The position numbers and the translations under genes were made by a program. This document shows positions 19,485 through 29,425 of a DNA stretch of 64,000 bases, piece after piece. Under the pieces are notes generated by a model, which saw only the letters and a list, made by a program, of their open reading frames with translations, did no database searches and was not told the DNA's origin. Numbering within the stretch: position 1 is the first letter of the stretch; the number at the start of each line of letters is the position of its first letter. The stretch is from Pseudomonadota bacterium (GTDB taxonomy: Bacteria > Pseudomonadota > Gammaproteobacteria > Burkholderiales > Ferrovaceae): NCBI GenBank assembly GCA_021798835.1, contig JAJZBQ010000004.1, forward strand, positions 124,001 to 188,000, read 5' to 3'.

Positions 19485-20474
19485 TCAGGGATTTCGTTGT
19501 AATTGGTAGCGAGTAACGGCACGTTCATGATCAGCAAGGTTACCGGAAAACTGATGAGTACCATCCCCGCGTGCCACAAAATACAGATCCGTGGTCACCG
19601 CCGGATGAAGTGCCGCTCGCAAAGCCGCCAGTCCAGGAAAGGCGATAGGGGTAGGAGGCAACCCACTGCGGGTATAGGTATTATAGGGTGTGTCTGCACG
19701 CAGATCACGCCGGTGCAGATGGCCATCGTAATGGGAACCCAGACCATAGATCACGGTTGGATCGGTTTGCAAACGCATCCCCAATCGTAGGCGGTTATAA
19801 AATACAGCCGCTATGTGCGACCGCTCCCCAGAATTAGCGGTTTCTTTTTCAATCAAGGAAGCCATGATAATCGCCTGATAGGGAGAAGATAACATCAAAG
19901 AGGGATCACGTTCACGCCACAGGGAATCCAGGTGACGTTGCATGGCTTGGTGAGCACGGCGCAGAACATCCCAGTCGCTATCCCCGGGAGAATATACATA
20001 AGTGTCAGGATAAAACCATCCCTCTAGAGAACCAGCGTGGATACCGAGACGCGCCATGATCCGGGCTTCGCTGAGAGTGGCAGTATCTTGGTGCAAACTG
20101 GTTTGTGCAGCCAATACCTGACGCAACTGAGCAAACGTCCCGCCCTCGGAAATACGAACTTCCCAACCGTTTTCTTCCCCTTCCGTCAGAGATCGCAACA
20201 GGCGCCAAGGAGTTGGCGGGCTGCTCCACTGGTAACTACCCGCCTTGACCTGTCCCTGGCGACCCAGGACACGGCCTACCCAGGTAAAAGTCCATGGCTC
20301 CCAGAGAATATTTTTCTGCACCAACTGGTTGGCCACCTGGCGCAGACCCAATCCGTGATCCACTTCCAACTCACAGGTACTGTCGGGGCAATGGCTAGGC
20401 AGGATAAAAAACTCCAGCGTCCAGAGCAGGAGAAAACCAGAAACGGTCAGTAGTGCGATACGAACCCGTTTCAC
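19485..20474 (-). CDS. mltG: Endolytic murein transglycosylase MltG (YceG)
   Basis: 329 residues with one N-terminal membrane anchor (IALLTVSGFLLLWTLEFFIL) and a LysM-like region. The catalytic Glu is in IIMASLIEKETANSGERSHIAAVFYNRL, followed by GMRLQTDPTVIYG and SGLPPTPIAFPGLAALRAALHP. It cuts nascent glycan strands as a terminator of peptidoglycan synthesis. The start codon is GTG at 20474, 12 nt after fabF. Here fabF is directly followed by mltG without the intervening pabC seen in many relatives. Confidence 0.94.
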   Translation of the reverse strand: MKRVRIALLTVSGFLLLWTLEFFILPSHCPDSTCELEVDHGLGLRQVANQLVQKNILWEPWTFTWVGRVLGRQGQVKAGSYQWSSPPTPWRLLRSLTEGEENGWEVRISEGGTFAQLRQVLAAQTSLHQDTATLSEARIMARLGIHAGSLEGWFYPDTYVYSPGDSDWDVLRRAHQAMQRHLDSLWRERDPSLMLSSPYQAIIMASLIEKETANSGERSHIAAVFYNRLRLGMRLQTDPTVIYGLGSHYDGHLHRRDLRADTPYNTYTRSGLPPTPIAFPGLAALRAALHPAVTTDLYFVARGDGTHQFSGNLADHERAVTRYQLQRNP

Positions 20475-20486
20475 GACACCATGAAA

Positions 20487-21728
20487 TCAGGAAATACGTC
20501 TAAAAATCAACGTGCTGTTGGTACCACCAAAGCCAAAGGAATTGGACAGAACCACGTCGATGTGTTGCTGCCGAGCTTGGTGCGGGACAAAGTCAAGATC
20601 GCAATCTGGGCTGGGGTTATCCAGATTGATGGTCGGCGGGATCGTCTGGTGATGCAGAGCCAATACTGAAAAAACCGCCTCAATCCCACCAGCAGCCCCG
20701 AGCAAATGCCCTGTCATGGATTTGGTTGAACTGATTGCCAAACGACGTGCGTGGTCACCAAATGCCCGTTTGACACCAATGGTTTCTCCCAGATCACCGA
20801 GCGGTGTCGAGGTTCCGTGAGCATTGATATAGTCCACCTGATCAGGGTTCAAGCGAGCATTCTTCAGTGCGTTGAGCATGCTGCGCCGTGCACCGTCACC
20901 ATCCTCAGGAGGAGCTGTGATATGGTGTGCATCCGCACTCATGCCATAGCCGCACAACTCGGCATAGATTTTTGCGCCACGTGCACGTGCATGTTCCAAC
21001 TCCTCCAGAACCAGCACTCCGGCGCCCTCTCCCATGACAAATCCATCACGGTCGCGATCCCAGGGGCGACTCGCTGCTTCTGGATCAGCATTGCGCAGAC
21101 TCAACGCACGAGCCGCGCAAAAACCACCAATACCCAGTTCATGTACCGCCGACTCGGCTCCCCCAGCGATCATCATATCGGCATCTCCGTACTCGATCAG
21201 ACGACCCGCTTCCCCAATGCTATGATTGCCCGTCGTGCAAGCCGTGACCAATGCCAGATTAGGCCCTTTGAAACCAAATTGGATAGATAGGTTACCGGAT
21301 ATCATGTTGATGATACTTCCGGGTATGAAGAAAGGGGAAATCTTGCGTACGCCGCCAGCGCGATAGGCATCACACGTATCACCGATCATCGGCAGCCCCC
21401 CAATCCCCGAGCCAATACAAACACCGATACGCTCTGCATCGGCCGGGTGAGCGTCGACTCCTGCATCACGCAGGGCTTCCATGGCTGCCACCAAACCAAA
21501 GTGAATAAACGTGTCCATGCGGCGCACTTCTTTGGGAGGTAGAAACTGGGTAACATCAAAATCACGCACTTCACCTGCAATCTGGCAGGGCATATCCTGC
21601 GCATCAAAGCGGGTAATACGTGAAATCCCAGAGTGCCCGGCACTCAACCGCTCCCATGCCTGGCTAACATTGTTGCCAACCGGGGAAACGATTCCCAGCC
21701 CAGTTACTACCACACGACGACGAGACAT
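20487..21728 (-). CDS. fabF: 3-oxoacyl-[ACP] synthase II
   Basis: 413 residues. It elongates acyl-ACP with malonyl-ACP. The Cys-His-His triad is seen in LVTACTTGNHSIGEA, INAHGTSTPLGDLGET and STKSMTGHLLGAAGGIEAVFS. MSRRRVVVTGLGIVSPVG begins at the ATG at 21728; a TTG just upstream is less likely. It follows acpP by 64 nt in the conserved fab cluster. Confidence 0.97.
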   Translation of the reverse strand: MSRRRVVVTGLGIVSPVGNNVSQAWERLSAGHSGISRITRFDAQDMPCQIAGEVRDFDVTQFLPPKEVRRMDTFIHFGLVAAMEALRDAGVDAHPADAERIGVCIGSGIGGLPMIGDTCDAYRAGGVRKISPFFIPGSIINMISGNLSIQFGFKGPNLALVTACTTGNHSIGEAGRLIEYGDADMMIAGGAESAVHELGIGGFCAARALSLRNADPEAASRPWDRDRDGFVMGEGAGVLVLEELEHARARGAKIYAELCGYGMSADAHHITAPPEDGDGARRSMLNALKNARLNPDQVDYINAHGTSTPLGDLGETIGVKRAFGDHARRLAISSTKSMTGHLLGAAGGIEAVFSVLALHHQTIPPTINLDNPSPDCDLDFVPHQARQQHIDVVLSNSFGFGGTNSTLIFRRIS

Positions 21729-21792
21729 CAATCAGACCTCCAAAAAGTCAAGGCAGGCCATCGCCTGCCTCTACGCACGCTACCGTAAACTC

Positions 21793-22032
21793 TTAGGCAG
21801 GGAGATGAGCGTTCACATAATCAATGGCTTGCTGCACCGTAGTAATCTTCTCTGCTTGTTCATCGGGAATTTCGCACTCAAACTCCTCTTCCAAGGCCAT
21901 CACCAGTTCAACCGTATCCAGTGAGTCAGCACCCAGATCTTCCACAAATGAAGAGGTATTCTTGATTTCCTCAAGCTTGACACCAAGCTGTTCCGAAACG
22001 ATTTTTTTGACGCGATCTTCAGTAGTTGACAT
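21793..22032 (-). CDS. acpP: Acyl carrier protein
   Basis: 79 residues, acidic. The phosphopantetheine attachment serine is in [22 protein letters not shown]. It carries growing acyl chains for FabD, FabG, FabF and FabH, all encoded in the same leftward cluster. The gap to fabG (87 nt) and to fabF (64 nt) leaves room for the separate acpP promoter seen in many bacteria, but none is proven here. Confidence 0.98.
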   Translation of the reverse strand: MSTTEDRVKKIVSEQLGVKLEEIKNTSSFVEDLGADSLDTVELVMALEEEFECEIPDEQAEKITTVQQAIDYVNAHLPA

Positions 22033-22119
22033 GAAATTATGATCCTTGAGAGTTATCTTGCGAAAAGCAGCGGTAGTGTACCAAATCCGGCATTAATATG
22101 CTATATCCCGGTTTGCGAG

Positions 22120-22860
22120 TCACTCCATGGCCATGCCCCCATTAACGTGCAGTGTGGTGCCCGTAATGTAAGCAGCGGCTGGGGAGGCCAGATAAGCAAC
22201 CGCCTGGGCCACATCATCCGGTTTACCCAGACGTCCAAGAGGAATAGAAGCCAGGAGAGTTTTTTGATGATTTTCATCAAGGGCACGCGTCATATCGGTT
22301 TCAATGAATCCTGGCGCAACACAATTGACCGTAATTCCTCGACTGCCGAGTTCACGTGCCAGCGATTTGGTTAGTCCCAGCAAACCCGCTTTGGCTGCCG
22401 CATAATTCGCCTGTCCAGCATTACCTGTGGATCCCACGACCGATCCGATATTGATGATGCGCCCACTACGAGCCTTCATCATGTCCCGCATCACACCGCG
22501 CGATAACTGAAATACCGCTTTCAAATTGGTATCCAGTACAGTATCCCATTCTTCGTCGCGTAACCGGATGGCCAGCATATCACGCGTAACCCCCGCGTTA
22601 TTGACCAAAATGGTAATGGCTCCAAGACGAGTTTTGACAATATCCAGAGTGGTCGCAATAGCATCGGGATTACGCACATCCAATTCCAGACCGATACAAT
22701 CCGGATGAATCGTCTTGAGATGGGCCTCTACGGCAGCCGCACCAGTTGCTGTCGTTGCCGTACCTGCCACGCGCGCACCCTGTTGAGCCAGCAGCGAGGC
22801 AATAGCCTGACCAATACCACGGCTAGCGCCGGTTACCAGTACCACTTGATTATCAAGCAT
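22120..22860 (-). CDS. fabG: 3-oxoacyl-[ACP] reductase
   Basis: 246 residues, short-chain dehydrogenase. NADPH-binding VVLVTGASRGIGQAIA, NNAGVTRDMLAIRL, the Ser in INIGSVVGSTGNAGQANYAAAKAG (Tyr/Lys of the YxxxK motif) and the C-terminal TGTTLHVNGGMAME are all present. Two in-frame ATGs exist (22866, 22860); the second has a better distance from the GGAG box, so it is used. It acts between FabD/FabH and the dehydratase step. Confidence 0.96.
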   Translation of the reverse strand: MLDNQVVLVTGASRGIGQAIASLLAQQGARVAGTATTATGAAAVEAHLKTIHPDCIGLELDVRNPDAIATTLDIVKTRLGAITILVNNAGVTRDMLAIRLRDEEWDTVLDTNLKAVFQLSRGVMRDMMKARSGRIINIGSVVGSTGNAGQANYAAAKAGLLGLTKSLARELGSRGITVNCVAPGFIETDMTRALDENHQKTLLASIPLGRLGKPDDVAQAVAYLASPAAAYITGTTLHVNGGMAME

Positions 22861-22880
22861 GGTCATTACTCCTTAGTCGA

Positions 22881-23810
22881 TCAGGGATGAGAAAAAGCGA
22901 CACTGTCAAGCGCTTCGGTATCCGCCAGGCTAATGCCCGTCAGCGTTCCCTCGATGCGACGCACCAAGGGGGTCAGCACCTTCCCTGGCCCGCATTCTAC
23001 CACCTCAACGCAGCCCAATTGAGCCAGTTTGCGGATGGTTTCCACCCACCGCACAGGGCGATATAACTGGGTCACCAATGCGTGACGAATCGCGTATACA
23101 TCTTGCGCCTGCTCAACAGCGGCATTATGAATAACTGGAATTTTTGGCGGAAGAAAATCAATCGAATCCAGATAGGCCTCCAATTTCTGCGCTGCTGGCT
23201 TCATCAAGCGACAATGGGAAGGGACACTCAAGGGTAGTAACACCGCACGTTTGGCACCGCGTGCCCGTGCACTATCGATTGCTCGCTCCACGGCTTGGCG
23301 CTGCCCCGCAATCACTACCTGGCCAGGGGAATTGAAATTGACGGCTTCTACCACATCCCCTTGTGCGGCATCCTCGCAAGCGGCAACCACCGCCTCATCT
23401 GCCAAACCCAAAATTGCCGCCATGGCACCACTGCCAACAGGAACGGCTTCCTGCATAATCGTTGCCCGATAACGGGTCAGTTGCAATGCAGCATCGAACG
23501 ACAGGCTACCCGCCGCCACCAAGGCAGTATATTCCCCTAGACTATGGCCAGCGAGCCAGTCGGGACGTTGGCTGCGTCGTTCACACCAAGCCCGGTATAA
23601 CCCCACCCCGGCAGCCAGCATCACTGGTTGAGTATTAACGGTAGCATTGAGTTGCTCTTCGGGGCCCTCCTGTACCAACTGCCACAAGTCCTGCCCCAGA
23701 ATTTCCGATGCTTCAGCGAAGGTAGCGCGAACTTCCGGGAGCCCCGCATAAGCAGTTAACATACCTTGACTCTGTGATCCCTGCCCCGGAAATACCATAG
23801 CCCATGTCAT
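22881..23810 (-). CDS. fabD: Malonyl-CoA:ACP transacylase
   Basis: 309 residues. The nucleophile elbow is LAGHSLGEYTALVAAGSL, the N-terminal VFPGQGSQSQGM and the catalytic His region PLSVPSHCRLMKPAA fit the family. It loads malonyl groups onto ACP. The ATG at 23810 has a GGAG box 7 nt upstream; a TTG codon just before it is less likely. It lies between fabH and fabG in the usual order. Confidence 0.96.
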   Translation of the reverse strand: MTWAMVFPGQGSQSQGMLTAYAGLPEVRATFAEASEILGQDLWQLVQEGPEEQLNATVNTQPVMLAAGVGLYRAWCERRSQRPDWLAGHSLGEYTALVAAGSLSFDAALQLTRYRATIMQEAVPVGSGAMAAILGLADEAVVAACEDAAQGDVVEAVNFNSPGQVVIAGQRQAVERAIDSARARGAKRAVLLPLSVPSHCRLMKPAAQKLEAYLDSIDFLPPKIPVIHNAAVEQAQDVYAIRHALVTQLYRPVRWVETIRKLAQLGCVEVVECGPGKVLTPLVRRIEGTLTGISLADTEALDSVAFSHP

Positions 23811-23856
23811 CAAGTGTCTCCTTATTAATCAGGATTAGGATAAGTATGTTGGCAGA

Positions 23857-24819
23857 CTAAACACGCAACAAAGCAGCGCCCCAGGTAAACCCTCCCCCAA
23901 CAGCCGCCAGCAGGGCCAACTGCCCAGGCTGTAACAATTGGTGACGCAAAGCGTGATCCAGTGCCAAAGGAACGGAAGCCGCAGAGGTATTGCCTTGCTG
24001 GCTTACCGTACGCACTACCCGATCAAGGGAAATACCCATTTTATGGGCTGTTGCATCAATGATACGGATATTGGCCTGATGCGGCACGAAACAATCCACT
24101 GCTGACGCACTCAGATGTTGCTCTTCAAGAACTTCACGACAAACCTGATCGAGAACCTTGACAGCAAACTTGAAGACAGCACCACCATCCATATGAACGA
24201 CCGGACTTCCCTGCGCCTGACCCTGAACGAATTTTCCCGGTGCCGCCAAGAGATGAGCATAGTGACCATCAGCATGCAACCGGGTGGTCAATAATCCTGG
24301 TTGATCAGCAGCACTCAAGACCACCGCACCTGCCCCATCACCAAACAGTACACAAGTATTACGATCTTGCCAGTCAAGCAAGTCGGTAAAGGTTTCTGCG
24401 CCCACCACCAGGGCATGACGCACCGTGCCAGCACGAATAAACTGATCAGCGACAGACAATGCATACAAAAACCCGGTACACACCGCCTGAATGTCAAAGG
24501 CCGGCGCACCCGAACGGATCCCCAGTTTGGCTTGCAATAAACAGGCCGTACTGGGAAAAGCCATATCAGGCGTAGTGGTGGCAACCACGATCAAGTCAAT
24601 ATCGTCAGCACTCAGTTGCGCGGATTCCAGCGCGCGTTGCGCAGCCTCATAAGCCAAATCACTGGTGGATTGTGAACTGTCACGAATATGGCGTTGAGCG
24701 ATTCCCGTACGACTTCTGATCCACTCATCGCTGGTATCCACGGTTTGCGCCAGCATTTCATTGGTTACCTGGCGCTCCGGCAAGTAACTTCCCGTTCCCA
24801 TCAGTCGTGAATAGATCAT
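23857..24819 (-). CDS. fabH: 3-oxoacyl-[ACP] synthase III
   Basis: 320 residues. It starts fatty-acid synthesis by condensing acetyl-CoA with malonyl-ACP. The active-site Cys is in [18 protein letters not shown], the His in [22 protein letters not shown], and the Asn in [20 protein letters not shown]. Its ATG overlaps the end of plsX by 4 nt. Confidence 0.97.
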   Translation of the reverse strand: MIYSRLMGTGSYLPERQVTNEMLAQTVDTSDEWIRSRTGIAQRHIRDSSQSTSDLAYEAAQRALESAQLSADDIDLIVVATTTPDMAFPSTACLLQAKLGIRSGAPAFDIQAVCTGFLYALSVADQFIRAGTVRHALVVGAETFTDLLDWQDRNTCVLFGDGAGAVVLSAADQPGLLTTRLHADGHYAHLLAAPGKFVQGQAQGSPVVHMDGGAVFKFAVKVLDQVCREVLEEQHLSASAVDCFVPHQANIRIIDATAHKMGISLDRVVRTVSQQGNTSAASVPLALDHALRHQLLQPGQLALLAAVGGGFTWGAALLRV

Positions 24820-25874
24820 GCTGTCAATACCTCATGCTGCTGAACCGCCTGTTGAATACGGCCCAGTACATCACTGCGCACTTCTTCAACGGCATAATGA
24901 AGGGCATGGCGGAATGCATAGGCATCTGCGCCCCCGTGACTTTTGACCACCAACCCTTTGAGTCCCAACAGACTGGCACCGTTGTAACGCCGATGATCTA
25001 CCTGACGCTTGAAACGATTCAGCACCGGCAATGCCACCAAGCCAGCCAAACGAGTCCATAAGGAACGATTGAACTCCTGGCGAATCATTTGACCAAGCAT
25101 CCAAGCCAGGCCTTCTGATGTCTTGAGCACCACATTACCCACAAATCCGTCACAGACCACCACGTCCACGGTTCCCTTGTAAATATCGTTGCCTTCAACA
25201 TTACCGTGAAAATGGATAGGAGCAGTTTGCAACAATTCTGCCGTGCGTTTGATGGTCTCGTTGCCCTTGATCGCCTCATGACCAATGTTTAGCAATCCCA
25301 CACGGGGTCTAGGACAAGTGGAACTGGTAGCCAGAATTGAACCCATCACGCCAAATTGCAGCAGATGTTCCGGCGCACAATCCACGTTGGCCCCCAAATC
25401 CAGCACATACACCGGCCCCCGAATGGAAGGCATGGTCGTTGCAATGGCAGGGCGTTCAATACCCGGCATCATCTTCAGTACAAAGCGTGCCGTGGCCATC
25501 AAGGCTCCTGTATTACCGGCACTGACACAACAATCGGCTTTTCCCTGATGAACCAAATTGATAGCCACACGGAGAGAAGAGTCTTTCTTGTTTTTTAAGG
25601 CACTGGCTGGAGATTCTTCCATAGTCACCAATTGACTGGCTTCCTGGATAGAGACGCGCGCCGCCACCCCCTTATAACCAGGGTGGGCAAGCAAGACGGC
25701 TTCGAGCGGGGCTTTCAGCCCCACCAGAATAACGCTGACCCTGGCTTCGGTTGTCAGAAAATCCAGAACCGCCGGAACGGTGACCGATGGACCATGATCA
25801 CCTCCCATAGCATCAACCGCTACCGTTACCGTGCTGGTGGTGCAGCCCTCTATTTGCAACGAAAGATCAGACAA
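24816..25874 (-). CDS. plsX: Phosphate acyltransferase PlsX
   Basis: 352 residues by the longest frame. It makes acyl-phosphate from acyl-ACP for phospholipid synthesis. Motifs: [69 protein letters not shown] and [18 protein letters not shown]. There is no ATG near the expected start; TTG at 25874 (3 nt after rpmF) or TTG at 25859 are the candidates, so the N-terminus is uncertain by a few residues. Confidence 0.94.
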   Translation of the reverse strand: MSDLSLQIEGCTTSTVTVAVDAMGGDHGPSVTVPAVLDFLTTEARVSVILVGLKAPLEAVLLAHPGYKGVAARVSIQEASQLVTMEESPASALKNKKDSSLRVAINLVHQGKADCCVSAGNTGALMATARFVLKMMPGIERPAIATTMPSIRGPVYVLDLGANVDCAPEHLLQFGVMGSILATSSTCPRPRVGLLNIGHEAIKGNETIKRTAELLQTAPIHFHGNVEGNDIYKGTVDVVVCDGFVGNVVLKTSEGLAWMLGQMIRQEFNRSLWTRLAGLVALPVLNRFKRQVDHRRYNGASLLGLKGLVVKSHGGADAYAFRHALHYAVEEVRSDVLGRIQQAVQQHEVLTA

Positions 25875-25877
25875 GGA

Positions 25878-26057
25878 TCAATCGTTTTTGGTTTGAATGA
25901 CTTTTTTGCCGCGATAAAAACCATTCGGGCTGATATGGTGACGCAGGTGCGTTTCTCCCGTCGTAGGCTCGGCTGCCAACGGTTTGGCCACGAGAAAATC
26001 ATGCGCACGGTGCATGCCGCGCTTGGAAGGGGACTTCTTGTTTTGCTGAACAGCCAT
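25878..26057 (-). CDS. rpmF: 50S ribosomal protein L32
   Basis: 59 residues read directly from the sequence: [20 protein letters not shown] at the N-terminus and a basic C-terminus ending in [10 protein letters not shown]. This is the L32 pattern. It lies between the yceD-like gene and plsX, its conserved place. A GGAGATGTTTC ribosome-binding stretch precedes the ATG at 26057. Confidence 0.95.
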   Translation of the reverse strand: MAVQQNKKSPSKRGMHRAHDFLVAKPLAAEPTTGETHLRHHISPNGFYRGKKVIQTKND

Positions 26058-26122
26058 GAAACATCTCCTTAAAATTCATTTACAGACGGGCTTCCCCATC
26101 GATCAACCAACTTGCTTTACAG

Positions 26123-26623
26123 TCAAATCTCGCGCTTAAGCGCTGCCAACGCCTCGAAAGGCTTGGCACGCGTCACGTCAACACCGGCAACCGCATCAAC
26201 CTGGCAACACCCTTCCGGGTGCTCGGGTGCCAACGGTAATGCCAGCACCACCTCGTCACTGACCCAATCAGCGACGCGAATCTCCTCGGGCATGACCAAA
26301 GTCTCGATATCCGGATCTTCATCATCCAACTCAGGCAAATCCGCTTCTCGCGCAACCAGAAGAATGCGAGAACGCGAAGCCAAAGAAAAGCGGAATCCCG
26401 TCAAACAACGACGACAGGTCAACCACAACTCACCTGCAACAGTCACCTCAAGTTCCCGCCGGTTTTGCGCATCCATGCGCCCCGCCAAGGACCAGCGAAT
26501 CTCCCCCTCACCAGAAAACAAACTTTCTTGCAAGGCAGGTACTTGCGCTGGCATCACGACTCCGCTAACCTGGTCAGCGCAAGCAATGAAGCGACGAGTA
26601 TCAAGAATGGGAGCATCAAACAT
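26123..26623 (-). CDS. yceD: DUF177 / YceD-family protein
   Basis: 166 residues from the ATG at 26623 (MFDAPILDTRRFIACADQ). The CRRCL motif in WLTCRRCLTGFRFSLAS and the acidic middle (LPELDDEDPDIETLVMPEEIRVADWVSDEVVLALPLAPEHP) are characteristic of the DUF177/YceD family, which is linked to 23S rRNA accumulation in plants and bacteria. Head gene of the rpmF-plsX-fab transcript and divergent from the maf-like gene. Confidence 0.9.
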   Translation of the reverse strand: MFDAPILDTRRFIACADQVSGVVMPAQVPALQESLFSGEGEIRWSLAGRMDAQNRRELEVTVAGELWLTCRRCLTGFRFSLASRSRILLVAREADLPELDDEDPDIETLVMPEEIRVADWVSDEVVLALPLAPEHPEGCCQVDAVAGVDVTRAKPFEALAALKREI

Positions 26624-26719
26624 AAGCCTTTCATTATAGCGCGATAACTGTACCCTGTCAAAGACGACACGGCACCTCATCTGCTACCTCAAGGCCCTTT
26701 CGGCATTATACTATGCACC

Positions 26720-27316
26720 ATGGTTCCAATCCCCCCTCCCCCCCTCCTGATTCTGGCTTCCAGTTCCCCCTATCGCAGGGAATTGCTGACCCGTCTTCAA
26801 ATCCCGTTTCAGTGGCAGGCCCCTGACATCGATGAAACACCGAGCGTTGACGAGCCTCCTCCCGCTACAGCCCTGCGCCTCGCCCGCGAAAAGGCCAAAG
26901 CAGTGGCACAGGCGCATCCACAAGCTCTGATCATCGGGAGCGATCAGGTGGCCGAACGCGAGGGATGCGCGATCAGCAAACCAGAAAACCACGCAGCAGC
27001 GGTAGAGCAATTAACCTGGGCCAGTGGACGCCAACTACAGTTTCACACTGGCCTCTGCCTGCTCGATACCCGCAGCGGAATAACTCATGACGCTCTGGTG
27101 ACGGTGGTGGTACAGTACCGTCACCTCTCGGCAGCACAAATCGAGCGTTATCTGCGCAAGGATCAACCCTATGACTGCGCTGGCAGTGGACGCATCGAAA
27201 CTCTGGGTATCTCGTTGGTTGAACGGGTGATCAGCGAAGATCCAACCGCCTTGATCGGCCTGCCGCTGATTACCCTGACCACCCTATTGCAGAACTGCGG
27301 TCTGAATGTCCCCTGA
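26720..27316 (+). CDS. Maf-family nucleotide pyrophosphatase
   Basis: 198 residues. LILASSSPYRRELLTRLQIPF, SDQVAEREGC, DQPYDCAGSGRIETLGISLVERV and SEDPTALIGLPLITL match the YceF branch of Maf proteins, which hydrolyse modified or canonical nucleoside triphosphates (7-methyl-GTP in E. coli YceF). It is divergent from yceD and its end overlaps the next gene by 11 nt. Confidence 0.9.
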   Translation: MVPIPPPPLLILASSSPYRRELLTRLQIPFQWQAPDIDETPSVDEPPPATALRLAREKAKAVAQAHPQALIIGSDQVAEREGCAISKPENHAAAVEQLTWASGRQLQFHTGLCLLDTRSGITHDALVTVVVQYRHLSAAQIERYLRKDQPYDCAGSGRIETLGISLVERVISEDPTALIGLPLITLTTLLQNCGLNVP

Positions 27317-28121
27317 AAACCCAAAACCACGGGGTCGATTATTTCTACTCCCGGTTCCGCTGAGTACAGACGAAGCCGCTTTGGACACGCTATCGCCAGG
27401 ACTGATCAGAACTGCCTGCCACCTTTCCCATTTTCTTGTGGAAAATCCCAAAACCGCACGTCATTTCCTCAAACGGATGGGTCACCCACAACCCATGGCC
27501 GATTTACATCTGGATACTCTGTCGATACAAACCCCCCGCGAATCCTGGCCAAGTTTCCTAGCACCGTTACTGGCAGGACAAGATGTGGGTTTGTTATCTG
27601 AAGCAGGATGTCCCGCCATCGCTGACCCAGGCAGCGGAATCGTACACCTCGCACATCAGTCAGGCATCCGGGTAATCCCTCTGACAGGCCCCTCATCACT
27701 GCTGCTGGCATTGATGGCCAGTGGTCTGGAGGGACAACGCTTTGCCTTTCACGGTTACCTTCCTCTTGAAGAAATGGCACGTGTCGCAGAAATCCAGCGC
27801 CTGGAAAGAGAGTCCGCCCGTTGGCAACAGACGCAACTGGTCATCGAGACCCCATACCGCAATACTTCATTGTGGTCGGCATTGTGTCAGGGCCTGCATC
27901 CTGAAACCCGACTAACGCTGGCACGCGACCTGACCGGACCCGATGAATGGATCAAAACCACTACGGTTGCCCTGTGGCGAGACATGACCACGCCAGAATT
28001 GCAACGTATCCCCACCGTGTTTTTGTGGTTGGCCACACCCGCCCCTCCATCTCAACTCTCTTCCAGACCCGTAAGGAATCGGCTGAGTTCTCGTGGCAAG
28101 GGCGATTCGAAACTCAGGTGA
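27306..28121 (+). CDS. RsmI-like SAM-dependent (tetrapyrrole methylase fold) methyltransferase
   Basis: 271 residues. GRLFLLPVPLSTDEAALDTLSP, FLVENPKTARHFLKRMG, LLSEAGCPAIADPGSGIVHLAHQSGIRVIPLTGPSSLLLALMASGLEGQRFAFHGYLP and ARDLTGPDEW are diagnostic of the RsmI/YraL group. True RsmI 2'-O-methylates C1402 of 16S rRNA; the first motif here departs from RsmI, so this may be a paralogue of different target. Its last 70 nt overlap the convergent rluC gene. Confidence 0.82.
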   Translation: MSPENPKPRGRLFLLPVPLSTDEAALDTLSPGLIRTACHLSHFLVENPKTARHFLKRMGHPQPMADLHLDTLSIQTPRESWPSFLAPLLAGQDVGLLSEAGCPAIADPGSGIVHLAHQSGIRVIPLTGPSSLLLALMASGLEGQRFAFHGYLPLEEMARVAEIQRLERESARWQQTQLVIETPYRNTSLWSALCQGLHPETRLTLARDLTGPDEWIKTTTVALWRDMTTPELQRIPTVFLWLATPAPPSQLSSRPVRNRLSSRGKGDSKLR

Positions 28122-29002
28122 CGTTGATCAAGGGGATGCTGAAAAAACAGACGCGCTGCATGTAGAAACATCCGTTTGAGACCCAAGCGCGCCAACTCAT
28201 GGTTCCAGGAAAAATCACCGTATTTGTCGTCACCGGCAATCGGGAACCCCAAGTGAGCCAAATGCACCCGGATCTGATGGGTACGTCCGGTAAGCAAACG
28301 CGCCTCCATCAACGTCATTCCAGCATAGCGGGCACGCACCATGAAATGAGTTTCCGAGGGTTTTCCATCGTCACTCACAACTGCACGGCGCTCCCCCTCA
28401 GCCGTCAAAAATTTGTGCAATGGCAAACGTATGCGACGCTCTTCCCAGGGAACTTTCCCTTGTACCAAGGCCAGATAATGCTTGGACATCCCTTGTTGAC
28501 GCAGCAAATCATGCAGGCTCACCAATACCTGCCGCTTCTTGGCCACCATCAGCAGACCTGAGGTATCGCGATCAAGGCGATGCACCAGTTCCAAAAAACG
28601 CGCAAGAGGTCTTTCCTGGCGTAACTGCTCAATCACACCCAAACGAATACCACTTCCCCCATGTACCGCCACCCCTGCAGGTTTGTCGAGCACCAGTAAT
28701 CCCTCATCTTCATGTAGCACCGTAGACTGCATGGATTTTGGCAAAGGTTTTGGGGGATGATCCGGTCGTGTCGGCAAGGATTCTCGTTGAACGGGGGGTA
28801 TCCGCAAACGATCTCCAGGAGCCAGTCGATAACTATGCTCGCTCCGTTTGCTGTTGACACGCACCTCTCCCTGGCGAATCATGCGGAATACTAGGCCCTT
28901 GGGCAGATTGCCCAGATGATGCTGAAGAAATTTGTCGAGGCGTTGCCCAGCCTGATCCGCCTCGACCTCCAGCCACTCTACTGAAACTTTGCGTAAAGTC
29001 AT
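28052..29002 (-). CDS. rluC: Ribosomal large subunit pseudouridine synthase C
   Basis: 316 residues from the ATG at 29002 (MTLRKVSVEWLEVEADQAGQRLDKFL). An N-terminal S4 RNA-binding domain (residues about 17-75) precedes the RluA-type catalytic domain with VHRLDRDTSGLLMVAKKR (catalytic Asp) and LLTGRTHQIRVHLAHLGFPIAGDDKYGD. It isomerises uridines in 23S rRNA. Divergent from rne, as in most beta- and gammaproteobacteria. The gene ends inside the tail of the convergent methyltransferase gene. Confidence 0.93.
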   Translation of the reverse strand: MTLRKVSVEWLEVEADQAGQRLDKFLQHHLGNLPKGLVFRMIRQGEVRVNSKRSEHSYRLAPGDRLRIPPVQRESLPTRPDHPPKPLPKSMQSTVLHEDEGLLVLDKPAGVAVHGGSGIRLGVIEQLRQERPLARFLELVHRLDRDTSGLLMVAKKRQVLVSLHDLLRQQGMSKHYLALVQGKVPWEERRIRLPLHKFLTAEGERRAVVSDDGKPSETHFMVRARYAGMTLMEARLLTGRTHQIRVHLAHLGFPIAGDDKYGDFSWNHELARLGLKRMFLHAARLFFQHPLDQRHLSFESPLPRELSRFLTGLEES

Positions 29003-29425
29003 TATTTGTTCTAAAATAATAGCCTGTGGTATGACAGGTTTGTTGTTTTGTTGTTCAGGTCGTGGGGTGAGGTTATCTGGTAACCCAGTCAAGGTCAATC
29101 AGTTTCCACACCCTCCCATTTCCCCATGTGGTCGGAAATTGGGCATCGGCCCAATATTTTTGCATTCGGTCATAAAGACGGGATGCGATGGCAGTCGTTT
29201 CCAAATCGGTTATCTCGCTCACCAAAAAGTAGCGATAGTAGATGAATTATAGGTCGCTAGCACTGTTTTTATGGCTCAATGCCTGAGCCAGTCTCTGGAA
29301 AACCCGTTACCCACCCGATCTCCACAAGGAGTGTCACCACATCCACTGATGATCAACAACGAATAGAACCCATTGGTTGGAGTAATGGGAGTTCCCGGTG
29401 CATAGGTGCCTTGGAGCCTCATAGT
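29003..29425 (+). promoter_or_regulatory. rluC-rne intergenic region and rne leader
   Basis: This 423-nt gene-free stretch separates divergent rluC and rne. A hairpin at 29138-29155 (ATTGGGC-ATCG-GCCCAAT) followed by ATTTTT lies in the likely 5' untranslated region of rne. In E. coli the long rne leader forms hairpins bound by RNase E for autoregulation; the same use here is inferred from length and position only. No convincing ORF is seen in it. Confidence 0.5.
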
